From: a bacterium
GTDB taxonomy: Bacteria; Planctomycetota; SZUA-567
Direction: 5' to 3'
DNA length: 37,484 bases
NCBI GenBank assembly: GCA_003249795.1
Contig: QKHZ01000252.1
Coordinates: forward strand, 1 to 37,484
The notes under the pieces are model-generated. The model had not been told where the DNA came from, ran no database searches, and saw nothing but the letters and a program-made list of their open reading frames with translations. Within the stretch, counting starts at the first letter, position 1; each line of letters opens with the position of its first letter. This document shows positions 17,721-24,776 of this stretch, one piece after another. Made by a program: the position numbers and the translations under genes.

Positions 17721-17771
17721 TAAAAAAATGGCGGCTGGCCGGTAAGCAGGAGGAAGAGCCAGCCAGCCGCC
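17721..17771 (-). terminator. intrinsic terminator inside the cobalamin operon
   Basis: Read on the minus strand: a 10-bp perfect GC-rich stem (GGCGGCTGGC, 17771-17762, with GCCAGCCGCC, 17739-17730), a 22-nt loop, then A and seven Ts (17728-17722). It lies 18 nt after the cbiK stop and 42 nt before the hemL start. No promoter is visible between it and hemL, so hemL and downstream genes must rely on read-through or on a promoter inside cbiK. Confidence 0.85.
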
Positions 17772-17789
17772 GTGTTGCGTTATTTTAAC

Positions 17790-18680
17790 TTACGAGTTCA
17801 GTGTGTCCAGCAGGCGTTTGACGAATAATTCGACAACTTTCGGGTTGGAGCCAAGACCGGTGCTGGCGGTTGCCGGAAGGCCGAGGGTCTTTTTCCAGCT
17901 GTCATCTTCATCACCCATGACGTCGTTCATGATGTGATCACCGGCGACGACCATCATCGGGACGAAGTGAACCGCTTTTGCGCCCCTCTTCTTCACGTCT
18001 TCGAACGCTTTTTCTGTTCCCGGTTTTCCTTCAACCGATGCGAGGACGATATTTTTGTTCATGCCGCGTGCGAGCTTGTCCATTTCGATCAACTGGTCGT
18101 TAAACTCAGGATGGTGGTCATTACCGTGTCCGCAGAGAACGGTCGCGGTGTCTCCGCCCTTGAACTGGTCTGAGAGCGCAGCCAGAAGTGCCTTGCGCGA
18201 CGCATCGTCGGTCAACAACGGCAGGCCGTACTTGGCTTTGAGCGAGCCGGTTGCGACGTCTTTGACTTCGTTGTATTCCTGACCCGGTGAAACGTGCAGC
18301 GACTGGACGACGATGTCGGTTACGCCTTTGCTCTGCAGGTCGGCATAGACTTCCGTCAGGTTCATCAGCGGCACCTTGCGCGCAAAGAGGGTGGTCTGAC
18401 CCTGCGAGCGCAGCTTCTTCAGGATGATGCTGGAGGTAAACGCCCAGCGGACGTCATAGTCGGGGCAGGCTGCAGTGACGGCGCTGTCGATTGATTCCAG
18501 CGCGGCTTGTGCTTCGGCGACACTGGTACCGAATGCGGCGAGGACGATTGTCGGTTTCTTCACGGTCTCCACTTTCTTTGCATCTGTGCTTGCATCACTG
18601 TTTGCATTGCAGCCGCTTGCGAAAAGCGCGGCAACAGACAGTACCATTGCTGACAACATTGCGATTCCACTTAACTTCAT
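17790..18680 (-). CDS. cbiK: exported CbiK-type cobaltochelatase lipoprotein
   Basis: A 296-residue CbiK-family chelatase with an export signal. Residues 1-24 form a signal peptide ending ALFASGC24, a likely lipobox, so the protein should be lipid-anchored outside the inner membrane. The catalytic region shows VLAAFGTS (46-53), VQSLH129VSPGQEYNE, CGHGNDHHPEFND and VPMMVVAGDHIMND, matching the metal-site motifs of CbiK. Periplasmic CbiK (CbiKP) is known from Desulfovibrio vulgaris, where it binds heme. I recall that the heme ligand there is a histidine near residue 96; no histidine is present in residues 43-128 here. Start overlaps the btuF stop (ATGA), so the two are coupled. A terminator follows. 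Since CbiX is fused to CbiC in the same operon, this is not needed for cytoplasmic cobalt insertion. Confidence 0.92.
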   Translation of the reverse strand: MKLSGIAMLSAMVLSVAALFASGCNANSDASTDAKKVETVKKPTIVLAAFGTSVAEAQAALESIDSAVTAACPDYDVRWAFTSSIILKKLRSQGQTTLFARKVPLMNLTEVYADLQSKGVTDIVVQSLHVSPGQEYNEVKDVATGSLKAKYGLPLLTDDASRKALLAALSDQFKGGDTATVLCGHGNDHHPEFNDQLIEMDKLARGMNKNIVLASVEGKPGTEKAFEDVKKRGAKAVHFVPMMVVAGDHIMNDVMGDEDDSWKKTLGLPATASTGLGSNPKVVELFVKRLLDTLNS

Positions 18681-19699
18681 TTTGCTTCTCCCTTCACCAT
18701 TTTCTTCGTGTTTCCCAGCTGGCCGTAAAATCGGTCCAGCAACAATGAAATGCTTTCCAATAATCGCGGTGTCGGCCGCGAAACTTTTTCCTCATCCAGA
18801 ATCAGGATTCGACCTTCCTTGATCGCAGGCAGAAGGGCGAAGTCCTTGCGGATCTGGTCTTCAGTGATATCGTTCATCTTTCCCTGTTGCGCCAGAAAGA
18901 AATCGATTTCGTCCGCATGCAGGAAGACGCGTTCTTTGTTGTATGCGGCGATGTTGCTGCCCTGAACAGAGGCGGCATCGGTTGCGATATTGACGCCGCC
19001 AGCGGATTCAAGCACATATATGGCTATTGAATCAGGGCTGAAGGTCTTCACCTTGTCGTGCATGGATTCAAAGTACACTCGCTTGCGCTTTGCCATGTCC
19101 TGCGGGATTCGCCCGTTCTGTAAAGCGGTCAGTTTCGCTTTGAACTCATTGATCATGTTCTCAGCCTGCGTTCGTTGGCCGCTGAGTGCACCGAGAGCCA
19201 GCCAGTACGAAAACATCTGCTGCGGCGAACACGGCTGCAGGGCAAGTACGGTTACGCCGGACTGTTCCAGTTGCGAAACCAGTCCTTTGTACGCGCGCTC
19301 ATGCATTGGCCGCATCAGCACTAAGTCAGGGCGCGCGGCCAAAAAGTTTTCCGCGCCGCTTTTCGGGTCAAAAACAGGGAGCCCAAGCGCCTTGTCGTCA
19401 CCGCGGCTGACGCCGACGAGTTTGTTTTTTGCGCCCATGAAAACGAGGTTTTCGGTATGCGCGCCGTACAGCGAGATGATGCGCGAGAATGTTTTACCTT
19501 GTTGAATCAAGGATAGGATTGCTTCGCCGTTTTCAAGATTTTCGATTCCGTCGGTATCGTCTTTCACCACTGCCGTTTTTTCTTCACTGAATCCACAGGC
19601 GCAGAAAATCCATGTCAAAAGACAAATGCCGATCGTGGCGAAGATGTTTGTTCCGCTGCTGCGTAACCATGGCTGCGTGTGTTGTTGGCTGAGTTGCAT
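18677..19699 (-). CDS. cobalamin/iron-type ABC transporter substrate-binding lipoprotein (BtuF-like)
   Basis: A 340-residue class III periplasmic binding protein. The N-terminus has a hydrophobic signal (about 19-34) ending in the Cys-containing segment IFCACG, probably a lipoprotein. The mature part has the fold of the FecB/BtuF group: RIISLYGAHTENLVFMGA at the start, LVGVSRGDD, ARPDLVLMRPM, then a long helix and the C-terminal ILILDEEKVSRPTPRLLESI. The ligand could be a corrinoid, heme or siderophore. Cobalamin/corrinoid is favoured because the gene is in a cobalamin-riboswitch operon between btuD and cbiK. It overlaps cbiK by 4 nt. AGGA lies close to the ATG. Confidence 0.88.
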   Translation of the reverse strand: MQLSQQHTQPWLRSSGTNIFATIGICLLTWIFCACGFSEEKTAVVKDDTDGIENLENGEAILSLIQQGKTFSRIISLYGAHTENLVFMGAKNKLVGVSRGDDKALGLPVFDPKSGAENFLAARPDLVLMRPMHERAYKGLVSQLEQSGVTVLALQPCSPQQMFSYWLALGALSGQRTQAENMINEFKAKLTALQNGRIPQDMAKRKRVYFESMHDKVKTFSPDSIAIYVLESAGGVNIATDAASVQGSNIAAYNKERVFLHADEIDFFLAQQGKMNDITEDQIRKDFALLPAIKEGRILILDEEKVSRPTPRLLESISLLLDRFYGQLGNTKKMVKGEAK

Positions 19700-19740
19700 T
19701 GTCCTGACTTTCTTTTAAAATAATCGATTCCCTGCCAAAC

Positions 19741-20607
19741 TTAATTTATTATAGATGACGCGGGCGTTGCCTGTGCTGACTGCGGGAAGAGCGAAATCTC
19801 CATCCCCTTGTTTTTCTGAGCCTGTTGAATCCGGCAACCGACCTGAAAGACGTCTTCGATCCGTTTTTCAGTAAATACATCTTCCGTCTGTCCATGCGCA
19901 ACGATTTGTCCGCTTTGCATCATGATTGCATGTTTGGCATAGAGCGCGGCGAGGTTCAGCTCGTGCAGCACTGTGACGACAGTCTTGCCGCTTTCTGCAA
20001 GTTTACGCAGTGACTGCAGTAGCTCCAGCGCGTGGTGGACATCGAGGTTCGCCGTCGGTTCATCCAGAAGCCACACGTCGGTTTCGGCAGCCTGAATGCG
20101 CGCAAGCGCCACTCGTTGCCGCTCGCCTCCGGAAAGTTGCGTGACAGGCTTGTCGGCCATCCCGTGCAGCTCATGCGTATGGATCGCCTCTTCAGTTGCC
20201 TGCCAGTCTTTTGCCGTCATCGTTCCAAAGCGGCCTGTATACGGAAATCGCCCCATCGCGACGACTTCGCGTACGGTAAAGTCAAACGCGATTTCATTTG
20301 CTTGCGGCAGGTACGACACCTGTCTTGCATATTCTTTGCGCGGCCACTGATTCAGTATCTTGTTCATGAAAATGATCTTGCCCTGTGCCGGAACGTGGTT
20401 GCGCGAGAGCAGGCTCATCAACGTTGACTTGCCGCATCCGTTGGGGCCGACAATTGCCGTGAATGTCCCGCGTGTAATGCCGCATGTGAGTCCATGCAAT
20501 ACCTCTTGCTTACCATAGGCGAAGAACACATCGTTTAATTGAAAAATGGTTTCTATATTTGCGCTGGTATTCTTGGACGCCGATTCAGTCATGCGATTGC
20601 ACGTCAT
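19741..20607 (-). CDS. cobalamin/iron-type ABC transporter ATPase (BtuD-like)
   Basis: A 288-residue ATPase of the FepC/BtuD/HmuV group. Walker A GPNGCGKST (54-62), signature LSGGERQRVALAR, Walker B VWLLDEPTANLD and the H-loop VLHELNLA are all intact. I chose the ATG at 20607: GGGAGG is 7 nt upstream and the codon overlaps the btuC stop (ATGA). The first 20 residues lie before the fold. A frame reaching up to 20937 is not genuine because it runs inside btuC. It powers uptake through the btuC-like permease. Confidence 0.93.
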   Translation of the reverse strand: MTCNRMTESASKNTSANIETIFQLNDVFFAYGKQEVLHGLTCGITRGTFTAIVGPNGCGKSTLMSLLSRNHVPAQGKIIFMNKILNQWPRKEYARQVSYLPQANEIAFDFTVREVVAMGRFPYTGRFGTMTAKDWQATEEAIHTHELHGMADKPVTQLSGGERQRVALARIQAAETDVWLLDEPTANLDVHHALELLQSLRKLAESGKTVVTVLHELNLAALYAKHAIMMQSGQIVAHGQTEDVFTEKRIEDVFQVGCRIQQAQKNKGMEISLFPQSAQATPASSIIN

Positions 20608-21701
20608 GCTCCGCCTCCCTGTCGCATGGCGCGTGAGCGGAAGACGATGCAGAAGAATGGCCCACCGATCAGCGAAGTCAGAATCCCGACCGGAACCTCT
20701 ATCGGTAGGATCGTACGCGATGCGGTGTCTGCCATCAGCAGCAGGACTCCGCCGCCCAAGGCGGATGCGATTAAAAGATGTTTGTGCGATGGGCCAAGCA
20801 GAAAGCGCATGACGTGCGGCAGGATCAGTCCGGCAAATGCGATCATCCCCGCAGCCGCAACAGTGACGGACGCAGCCAGTGATCCGACTAGCAAAGCAAT
20901 CAGCCGGACGCGGCTTGCTGACACGCCGAGTGAACACGCGGTCTGTTCGCCGAGGGCTAAAATATCGAGGGGCCTAGCCATCCACAAGCCGACGCTGAGA
21001 CAGCCGGTTAATGCTGCCAGCAGCCACACGGCCTGATCCCAGTTCGTGTTGGCGAAACTCCCCATCAGCCAGAATACGATCAGCGTCGCGCGCTCGTCGG
21101 CCAGAAACTTGATAAAGCCGATTCCTGCGGCAAGAATCGCCGAAACGATCACACCTGCCAGCACAAGATTGACCGTGGACAGTCGTCCGTTAAATGACGC
21201 GAGCATCAGCACCGCAAAGAGCGCAGCCGTGCCGCCACCGAATGCCCACACCGCAACCGGAATCCCAGCCAAAAATCCCAGCCCTGACCAACTTGCCAGA
21301 ACCGTGCTGAAGGTCAGGCCGATGGCCGCACCGAATGCGGCACCTGCCGAAACGCCAAGTGTATAAGGCTCTGCCAGAGGATTCAGCAGGCTGCCTTGCG
21401 CGAGGACGCCAGCTGCCGACAGAATCGCTCCAGCCAGAACCGCGCACACGACACGGCACAACCGCACGTCGAGGATCACGTGCCGGGTCACATTTGAGAT
21501 TGCCGCGTTTTCTTGTTCAGCGTCTGCGAATTCATGCAAACTGGGTGCGGAACCTGTTACAGCTTGCCACACGACGGTCGCAACCGTTGACCAGCTTGTC
21601 GGGTACGCGCCGCTTGAGGATGCCCACAGCGTCAGCCCTGCCAGAAGGCAGACCAGAATGATCACAACGGCGGAAAACGGAACGCGTCCTGCGTGCTTCA
21701 T
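20604..21701 (-). CDS. cobalamin/iron-type ABC transporter permease (BtuC-like)
   Basis: A 365-residue FecCD/BtuC permease with about ten membrane segments. Family motifs: LRLCRVVCAVLAGAILSAAGVLAQ near residue 80-105 (R-L-x-R-V/A pattern), NPLAEPYTLGVSAGAAFGA, and the cytoplasmic coupling loop GMIAFAGLILPHVMRFLLGPSHK. It overlaps both neighbours by ATGA (with the Gate protein upstream and btuD downstream), so the transporter genes are tightly coupled. GGAGGGCGG lies before the ATG. Confidence 0.93.
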   Translation of the reverse strand: MKHAGRVPFSAVVIILVCLLAGLTLWASSSGAYPTSWSTVATVVWQAVTGSAPSLHEFADAEQENAAISNVTRHVILDVRLCRVVCAVLAGAILSAAGVLAQGSLLNPLAEPYTLGVSAGAAFGAAIGLTFSTVLASWSGLGFLAGIPVAVWAFGGGTAALFAVLMLASFNGRLSTVNLVLAGVIVSAILAAGIGFIKFLADERATLIVFWLMGSFANTNWDQAVWLLAALTGCLSVGLWMARPLDILALGEQTACSLGVSASRVRLIALLVGSLAASVTVAAAGMIAFAGLILPHVMRFLLGPSHKHLLIASALGGGVLLLMADTASRTILPIEVPVGILTSLIGGPFFCIVFRSRAMRQGGGA

Positions 21702-22792
21702 CCTGCCGCCCTCCAGAAGAACGCAAGCAGAAGCGTTGCGATGATCATGGAGAGGATGCGGAGCGTCTGGGCAACTGTGACAACAACCGTTCCGCGTTTC
21801 AGTCCCAAGACCCCGACGTACGATGCGCCGCCATGCCGCAGTACGCGGATCGGTGTGCTCAGGATTGAACCGGCCAGAAGCAGCAGTGCCGCGCCGCGCT
21901 CGTCAAGAAGCGAATTTTTCATCAGGTCGCCAGCCGTGCCAGCCGCCGTCATCATCGACGCAAAACTTCCGGCAATCACCTCCGGTGCGTGCGGGCCGAT
22001 TTTTGACAGAAGCGGGCTGCCGGAGAGCCAGTCCTTGAGTCCGTCAAGCGCACCCAACCGTGTCAGGATCATGATGACAGCACAGAGTGGCAGAGTAATC
22101 ACAGCGATCCGGCGGAAGCTTTGAAAAAACTCTGACCAAACGCTTTTTGACGCATGGTGATGCTGCGTGTTTTTCTTGGAGGTAACGTCAGTAATTTCAG
22201 TGCTATCACGTTCTGCGTTTTCGGCGCGCTTTTCAATTTCGGGTGTCAACGTTTCATCCGCTTGCGTTTTCTCTTCTGCTTGAAGCGTTGCTGTGTTTTC
22301 ATTTGTGTTGATGTCACCTGCGTTTGTTTCAGACTCTTGTGCCAGATGCTGGTTCGCGTGAAGTTTTCGTCCGGCAAAGAGGTATAAAAACGTTCGGGCA
22401 ATTCCTGTAGCGATTTGTACGCCAAATACAGCCGCGGCGACTTTTGTACTCGTCAGCAGCGCCAACGGAAACCACTGGCTCGGCAGGTGACGCAATTGGG
22501 TCGGGAATGTATTGAGCATCACGCCAAGGATCACCTGTTTCTCACTTAATGTTTTCGCATCACGAAATCGCGACAGTGTTCCTGCGGCGGCGGCTCCCGA
22601 TGCAAATGCCGCACAAAAAGACGTTGCCAGTTCCGGTGGGACGTGGCCGATCCGTAAAACCGGCGCTGTGACTTTGCCAAGCCAGGCCGTCCATCCCCAT
22701 CGCTCGATCAGTACCCCCACCAGAACGCCGATGGCTAATTCTGATGCCAGGCGCAACAAATCCCAAATCAGAGCCAGACTGATATGCATCAT
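21698..22792 (-). CDS. Gate-domain (nucleoside-recognition-like) membrane protein
   Basis: A 364-residue membrane protein with two hydrophobic halves (about 1-145 and 225-364). Each half carries a PE-(V/L)-A-(T/G)-SF-A-(A/S) type motif (HVPPELATSFCAAFASGAAAAGT; HAPEVIAGSFASMMTAAGTAGD), so the protein is an internal duplication of the Gate fold seen in spore-maturation and nucleoside-transporter-like proteins. Function in this setting is unknown. Between the halves is a 70-residue acidic, polar linker (about 146-215) ending with a QHHH stretch. It overlaps hemA and btuC by ATGA at both ends. The location, between hemA and btuC, fits a transporter, possibly of a tetrapyrrole or cobalt species, but that is inference. 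Confidence 0.8.
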   Translation of the reverse strand: MMHISLALIWDLLRLASELAIGVLVGVLIERWGWTAWLGKVTAPVLRIGHVPPELATSFCAAFASGAAAAGTLSRFRDAKTLSEKQVILGVMLNTFPTQLRHLPSQWFPLALLTSTKVAAAVFGVQIATGIARTFLYLFAGRKLHANQHLAQESETNAGDINTNENTATLQAEEKTQADETLTPEIEKRAENAERDSTEITDVTSKKNTQHHHASKSVWSEFFQSFRRIAVITLPLCAVIMILTRLGALDGLKDWLSGSPLLSKIGPHAPEVIAGSFASMMTAAGTAGDLMKNSLLDERGAALLLLAGSILSTPIRVLRHGGASYVGVLGLKRGTVVVTVAQTLRILSMIIATLLLAFFWRAAG

Positions 22793-24192
22793 GAGTTGGC
22801 GTCCGTTTTGCTGGAAATTGGGGCGGAGGTCGCGTTATTGCATTTGCAGGATGCCGGTGTTGCCGCTCCGCATGAGCAGGACGCGCTGAATTCCGGTGGC
22901 ATTTCCGGATAGATGTCTGCGCACGGCAATCCTTCCCGGACAGCCTGCGCCATCGCCTTCATCGGCCAGTCCAGCATTCTCGTCAGGAGAGTATGCGAGA
23001 TTTTTTTGAGCTGTTCCTGCATGGGGTCCGGGAGTTTGTTTTCCTGTAAAATATTCTCGACTTCCGCGCGCATGGCGGTTTCAACCTGAGCACGCCAACC
23101 GGCGAGGCATTTTTCCGATAGGCTCGCATTCAGGCATTGCCAGAACTGATCGGCTTCCGCTGCGAGGATCGGGCGGATGCGTCCGGCTTCGGCGATGCGT
23201 TTGTCGCGGTGCTGTTGTGCGAGATCTGCCATTGTATCGAGGTTAAGGATTGTGACGCCGTCGATGTTCGCAACGTCATCAGCGACATCACGCGGAACGG
23301 CCAGGTCGACTAGCAGTAGCGTGTTTTTGCCGTGTTGCGGATGCGATGCGTCTGCCCCCCGTGCGGCCAGCGCGGCCTTTACCATTTCTGTTGTGATGAC
23401 AGCGTGCGGTGCGCCTGTGCAGGAGACAAAGACGTCGCTCTCGCTCAGAATCTGCTGGACATCGTCGCGCAGGGCTTCGACGCCGTCCCATTCTTGTGCA
23501 ATCGTCCGCGCACGATAGAGATCCCGGCTGATGACACGGCCGCCACGGATGCCGAGTTTGGCGAAGGTCTGCACCGCAGCCCGCCCGACAGGGCCTGTTC
23601 CCCAGACAGATGTGTTTTTGCCAGATAACCCGGGCAGTCGGCGGAGCACTTCCTCAACGGCGACGCTGGCGACCGACACGCGGAAGCGTCCGATTCGTGT
23701 GCCGCTGCGGATATCTTTGGCGACAGAAAATGTTTTTTGAAATAGAGCGTTGAGAATCCGTCCGGCCGTGCCGCAGGAGAGGGCGTCGGCATATGCTTTT
23801 TTGAGTTGCCCGAGGATTTCGGTTTCACCGATCACCAGCGATTTCATCCCACAGGCGAGTGAGAAGACGTGCTCGATCACCGCCGCGCCTTCAAATTCCA
23901 CGCCGCTTTTTCTGAACTGTTGCAGAAGTTGTAGTGACGGGGTCGAATTGCCAGCGGCTGAACAAGTTCTTCCGTGAAGCAGGATCTCGGCCAAGTCCGG
24001 CGAGCAGTTGCCGTTTGTAGCCAGATACAGTTCTGTGCGGTTACAGGTGCATAGCAAGAGAGCTTCGCGGACGCCGTCGGTTTCAAGTGCGTAGCGCATC
24101 AATCGGGGCGCTTCTGCACGGGGAACGGCGGCAAGTTCCCGTATGGCAAGGTCGGCGGTTTCGTGGCTGAGTGAGAAGCAAAGTAGGCGCAT
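22789..24192 (-). CDS. hemA: glutamyl-tRNA reductase with Cys-rich tail
   Basis: A 467-residue glutamyl-tRNA reductase, the first C5-pathway enzyme. The catalytic Cys50 lies in CTCNRTELY, at the same position as in the E. coli enzyme. Later motifs are SLACGMKSLVIGETEILGQLKKAY, RIGRFRVSVASVAVE, the NADPH loop VWGTGPVGRAA and LVDLAVPRDVADDV. The C-terminal dimerisation region (about 330-430) is present. A tail of about 35 residues follows, with C-x-C-x7-C-x-C (CSCGAATPASCKC), not usual for the family. I chose the ATG at 24192 because AAGGAA is 10 nt upstream. It heads the riboswitch-controlled operon. Confidence 0.93.
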   Translation of the reverse strand: MRLLCFSLSHETADLAIRELAAVPRAEAPRLMRYALETDGVREALLLCTCNRTELYLATNGNCSPDLAEILLHGRTCSAAGNSTPSLQLLQQFRKSGVEFEGAAVIEHVFSLACGMKSLVIGETEILGQLKKAYADALSCGTAGRILNALFQKTFSVAKDIRSGTRIGRFRVSVASVAVEEVLRRLPGLSGKNTSVWGTGPVGRAAVQTFAKLGIRGGRVISRDLYRARTIAQEWDGVEALRDDVQQILSESDVFVSCTGAPHAVITTEMVKAALAARGADASHPQHGKNTLLLVDLAVPRDVADDVANIDGVTILNLDTMADLAQQHRDKRIAEAGRIRPILAAEADQFWQCLNASLSEKCLAGWRAQVETAMRAEVENILQENKLPDPMQEQLKKISHTLLTRMLDWPMKAMAQAVREGLPCADIYPEMPPEFSASCSCGAATPASCKCNNATSAPISSKTDANS

Positions 24193-24207
24193 CGGCGCGT
24201 TTTTCCT

Positions 24208-24230
24208 TATTGCACACTCCGGCTGCAATA
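24208..24230 (-). promoter_or_regulatory. hairpin overlapping the hemA ribosome binding site
   Basis: Perfect 7-bp stem TATTGCA/TGCAATA around a 9-nt loop. Its 3' arm ends at the first base of the AAGGAAAA site before hemA (24201-24208). It could be part of the riboswitch expression platform, holding or exposing the site; there is no U-tract, so it is not an intrinsic terminator. Confidence 0.55.
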
Positions 24231-24254
24231 GGAAACCGCTCCGACAACATTGCC

Positions 24255-24474
24255 GGATGGAATCCCTATCCCAGACCGGGGACGAGAACCGGCATTCAGG
24301 TGGTCTTCTGGCTTCCGGGTCATCCTCGGACCTGCCTTCCCTGCGGGGTCATTCGCAAGTGGCGTTATAGGCCGTTGTCACCGGTTACAGCAGCATGTCT
24401 TCTGCAGCGGACTCGCACCGCTTTCCATCTCCTGTTGGCATTACGCCGACGGGAGTCCCTGAATCCATTTCTAA
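24255..24474 (-). ncRNA. cobalamin (adenosylcobalamin-type) riboswitch
   Basis: Read on the minus strand, the leader carries the signature elements of the cobalamin riboswitch in the right order. First comes GGGACTCCC with GATGGAAAGCGGTGCGAGTC. Next is the conserved GCTGCTGTAAC region, then GCCACTTGCG, and last the B12-box-like GGAAGCCAGAAGACCACCTG at about 24295-24315. It starts about 7 nt after a strong promoter and ends about 65 nt before the hemA start. In this class, adenosylcobalamin binding switches off expression of the downstream genes. I see no terminator between the aptamer and hemA, so control is probably at translation initiation, but this is inference. Confidence 0.9.
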
Positions 24475-24480
24475 CGAATG

Positions 24481-24510
24481 ACTATACCGCACAGGGCTTG
24501 TTGTTGTCAA
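24481..24510 (-). promoter_or_regulatory. sigma70 promoter of the cobalamin operon
   Basis: Minus strand: TTGACA (24505-24510), 18-nt spacer, TATAGT (24481-24486). The -35 is perfect and the -10 is one base off consensus. The expected transcript start, near 24474, is exactly where the riboswitch begins. Confidence 0.8.
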
Positions 24511-24776
24511 ACGCTCTTTTAAATTTGCACCATGTTTTATTAGTGAATGCAACTGTGTCAAGTGCCGGTGATAAAAGGACTACGCCGACGGGCAGTAAAA
24601 CAAAGCGTTTGGCGAAACCGCCATTATTTGCCAACTCCCTGATTGACAGCCGAATTCGTTGCCCATACCCTCAATAGTATCAGGGAATTTCTCTGTTTGT
24701 TTTGTTATGGCACCGGCCCGCATTTCAGCGTTCTCTGGTGAGATTTCTATCAGGAAATGAGATGGAGGAAAATGGT
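24511..24776. promoter_or_regulatory. intergenic region before the MEMO gene
   Basis: The rest of the 584-base divergent gap between hemA and the MEMO gene. On plus a TTGACA (24643-24648) is followed after 17 nt by a poor -10 (TACCCT, 24666-24671), a candidate promoter. GGAGGA (24765-24770) is the ribosome site of the MEMO gene. No further gene is seen. Confidence 0.4.

Noticed and set aside
20608-20937. N-terminal extension of the btuD-like frame
   Set aside because: It runs within the btuC coding region, while the ATG at 20607 has an ideal site and the usual ATGA overlap.
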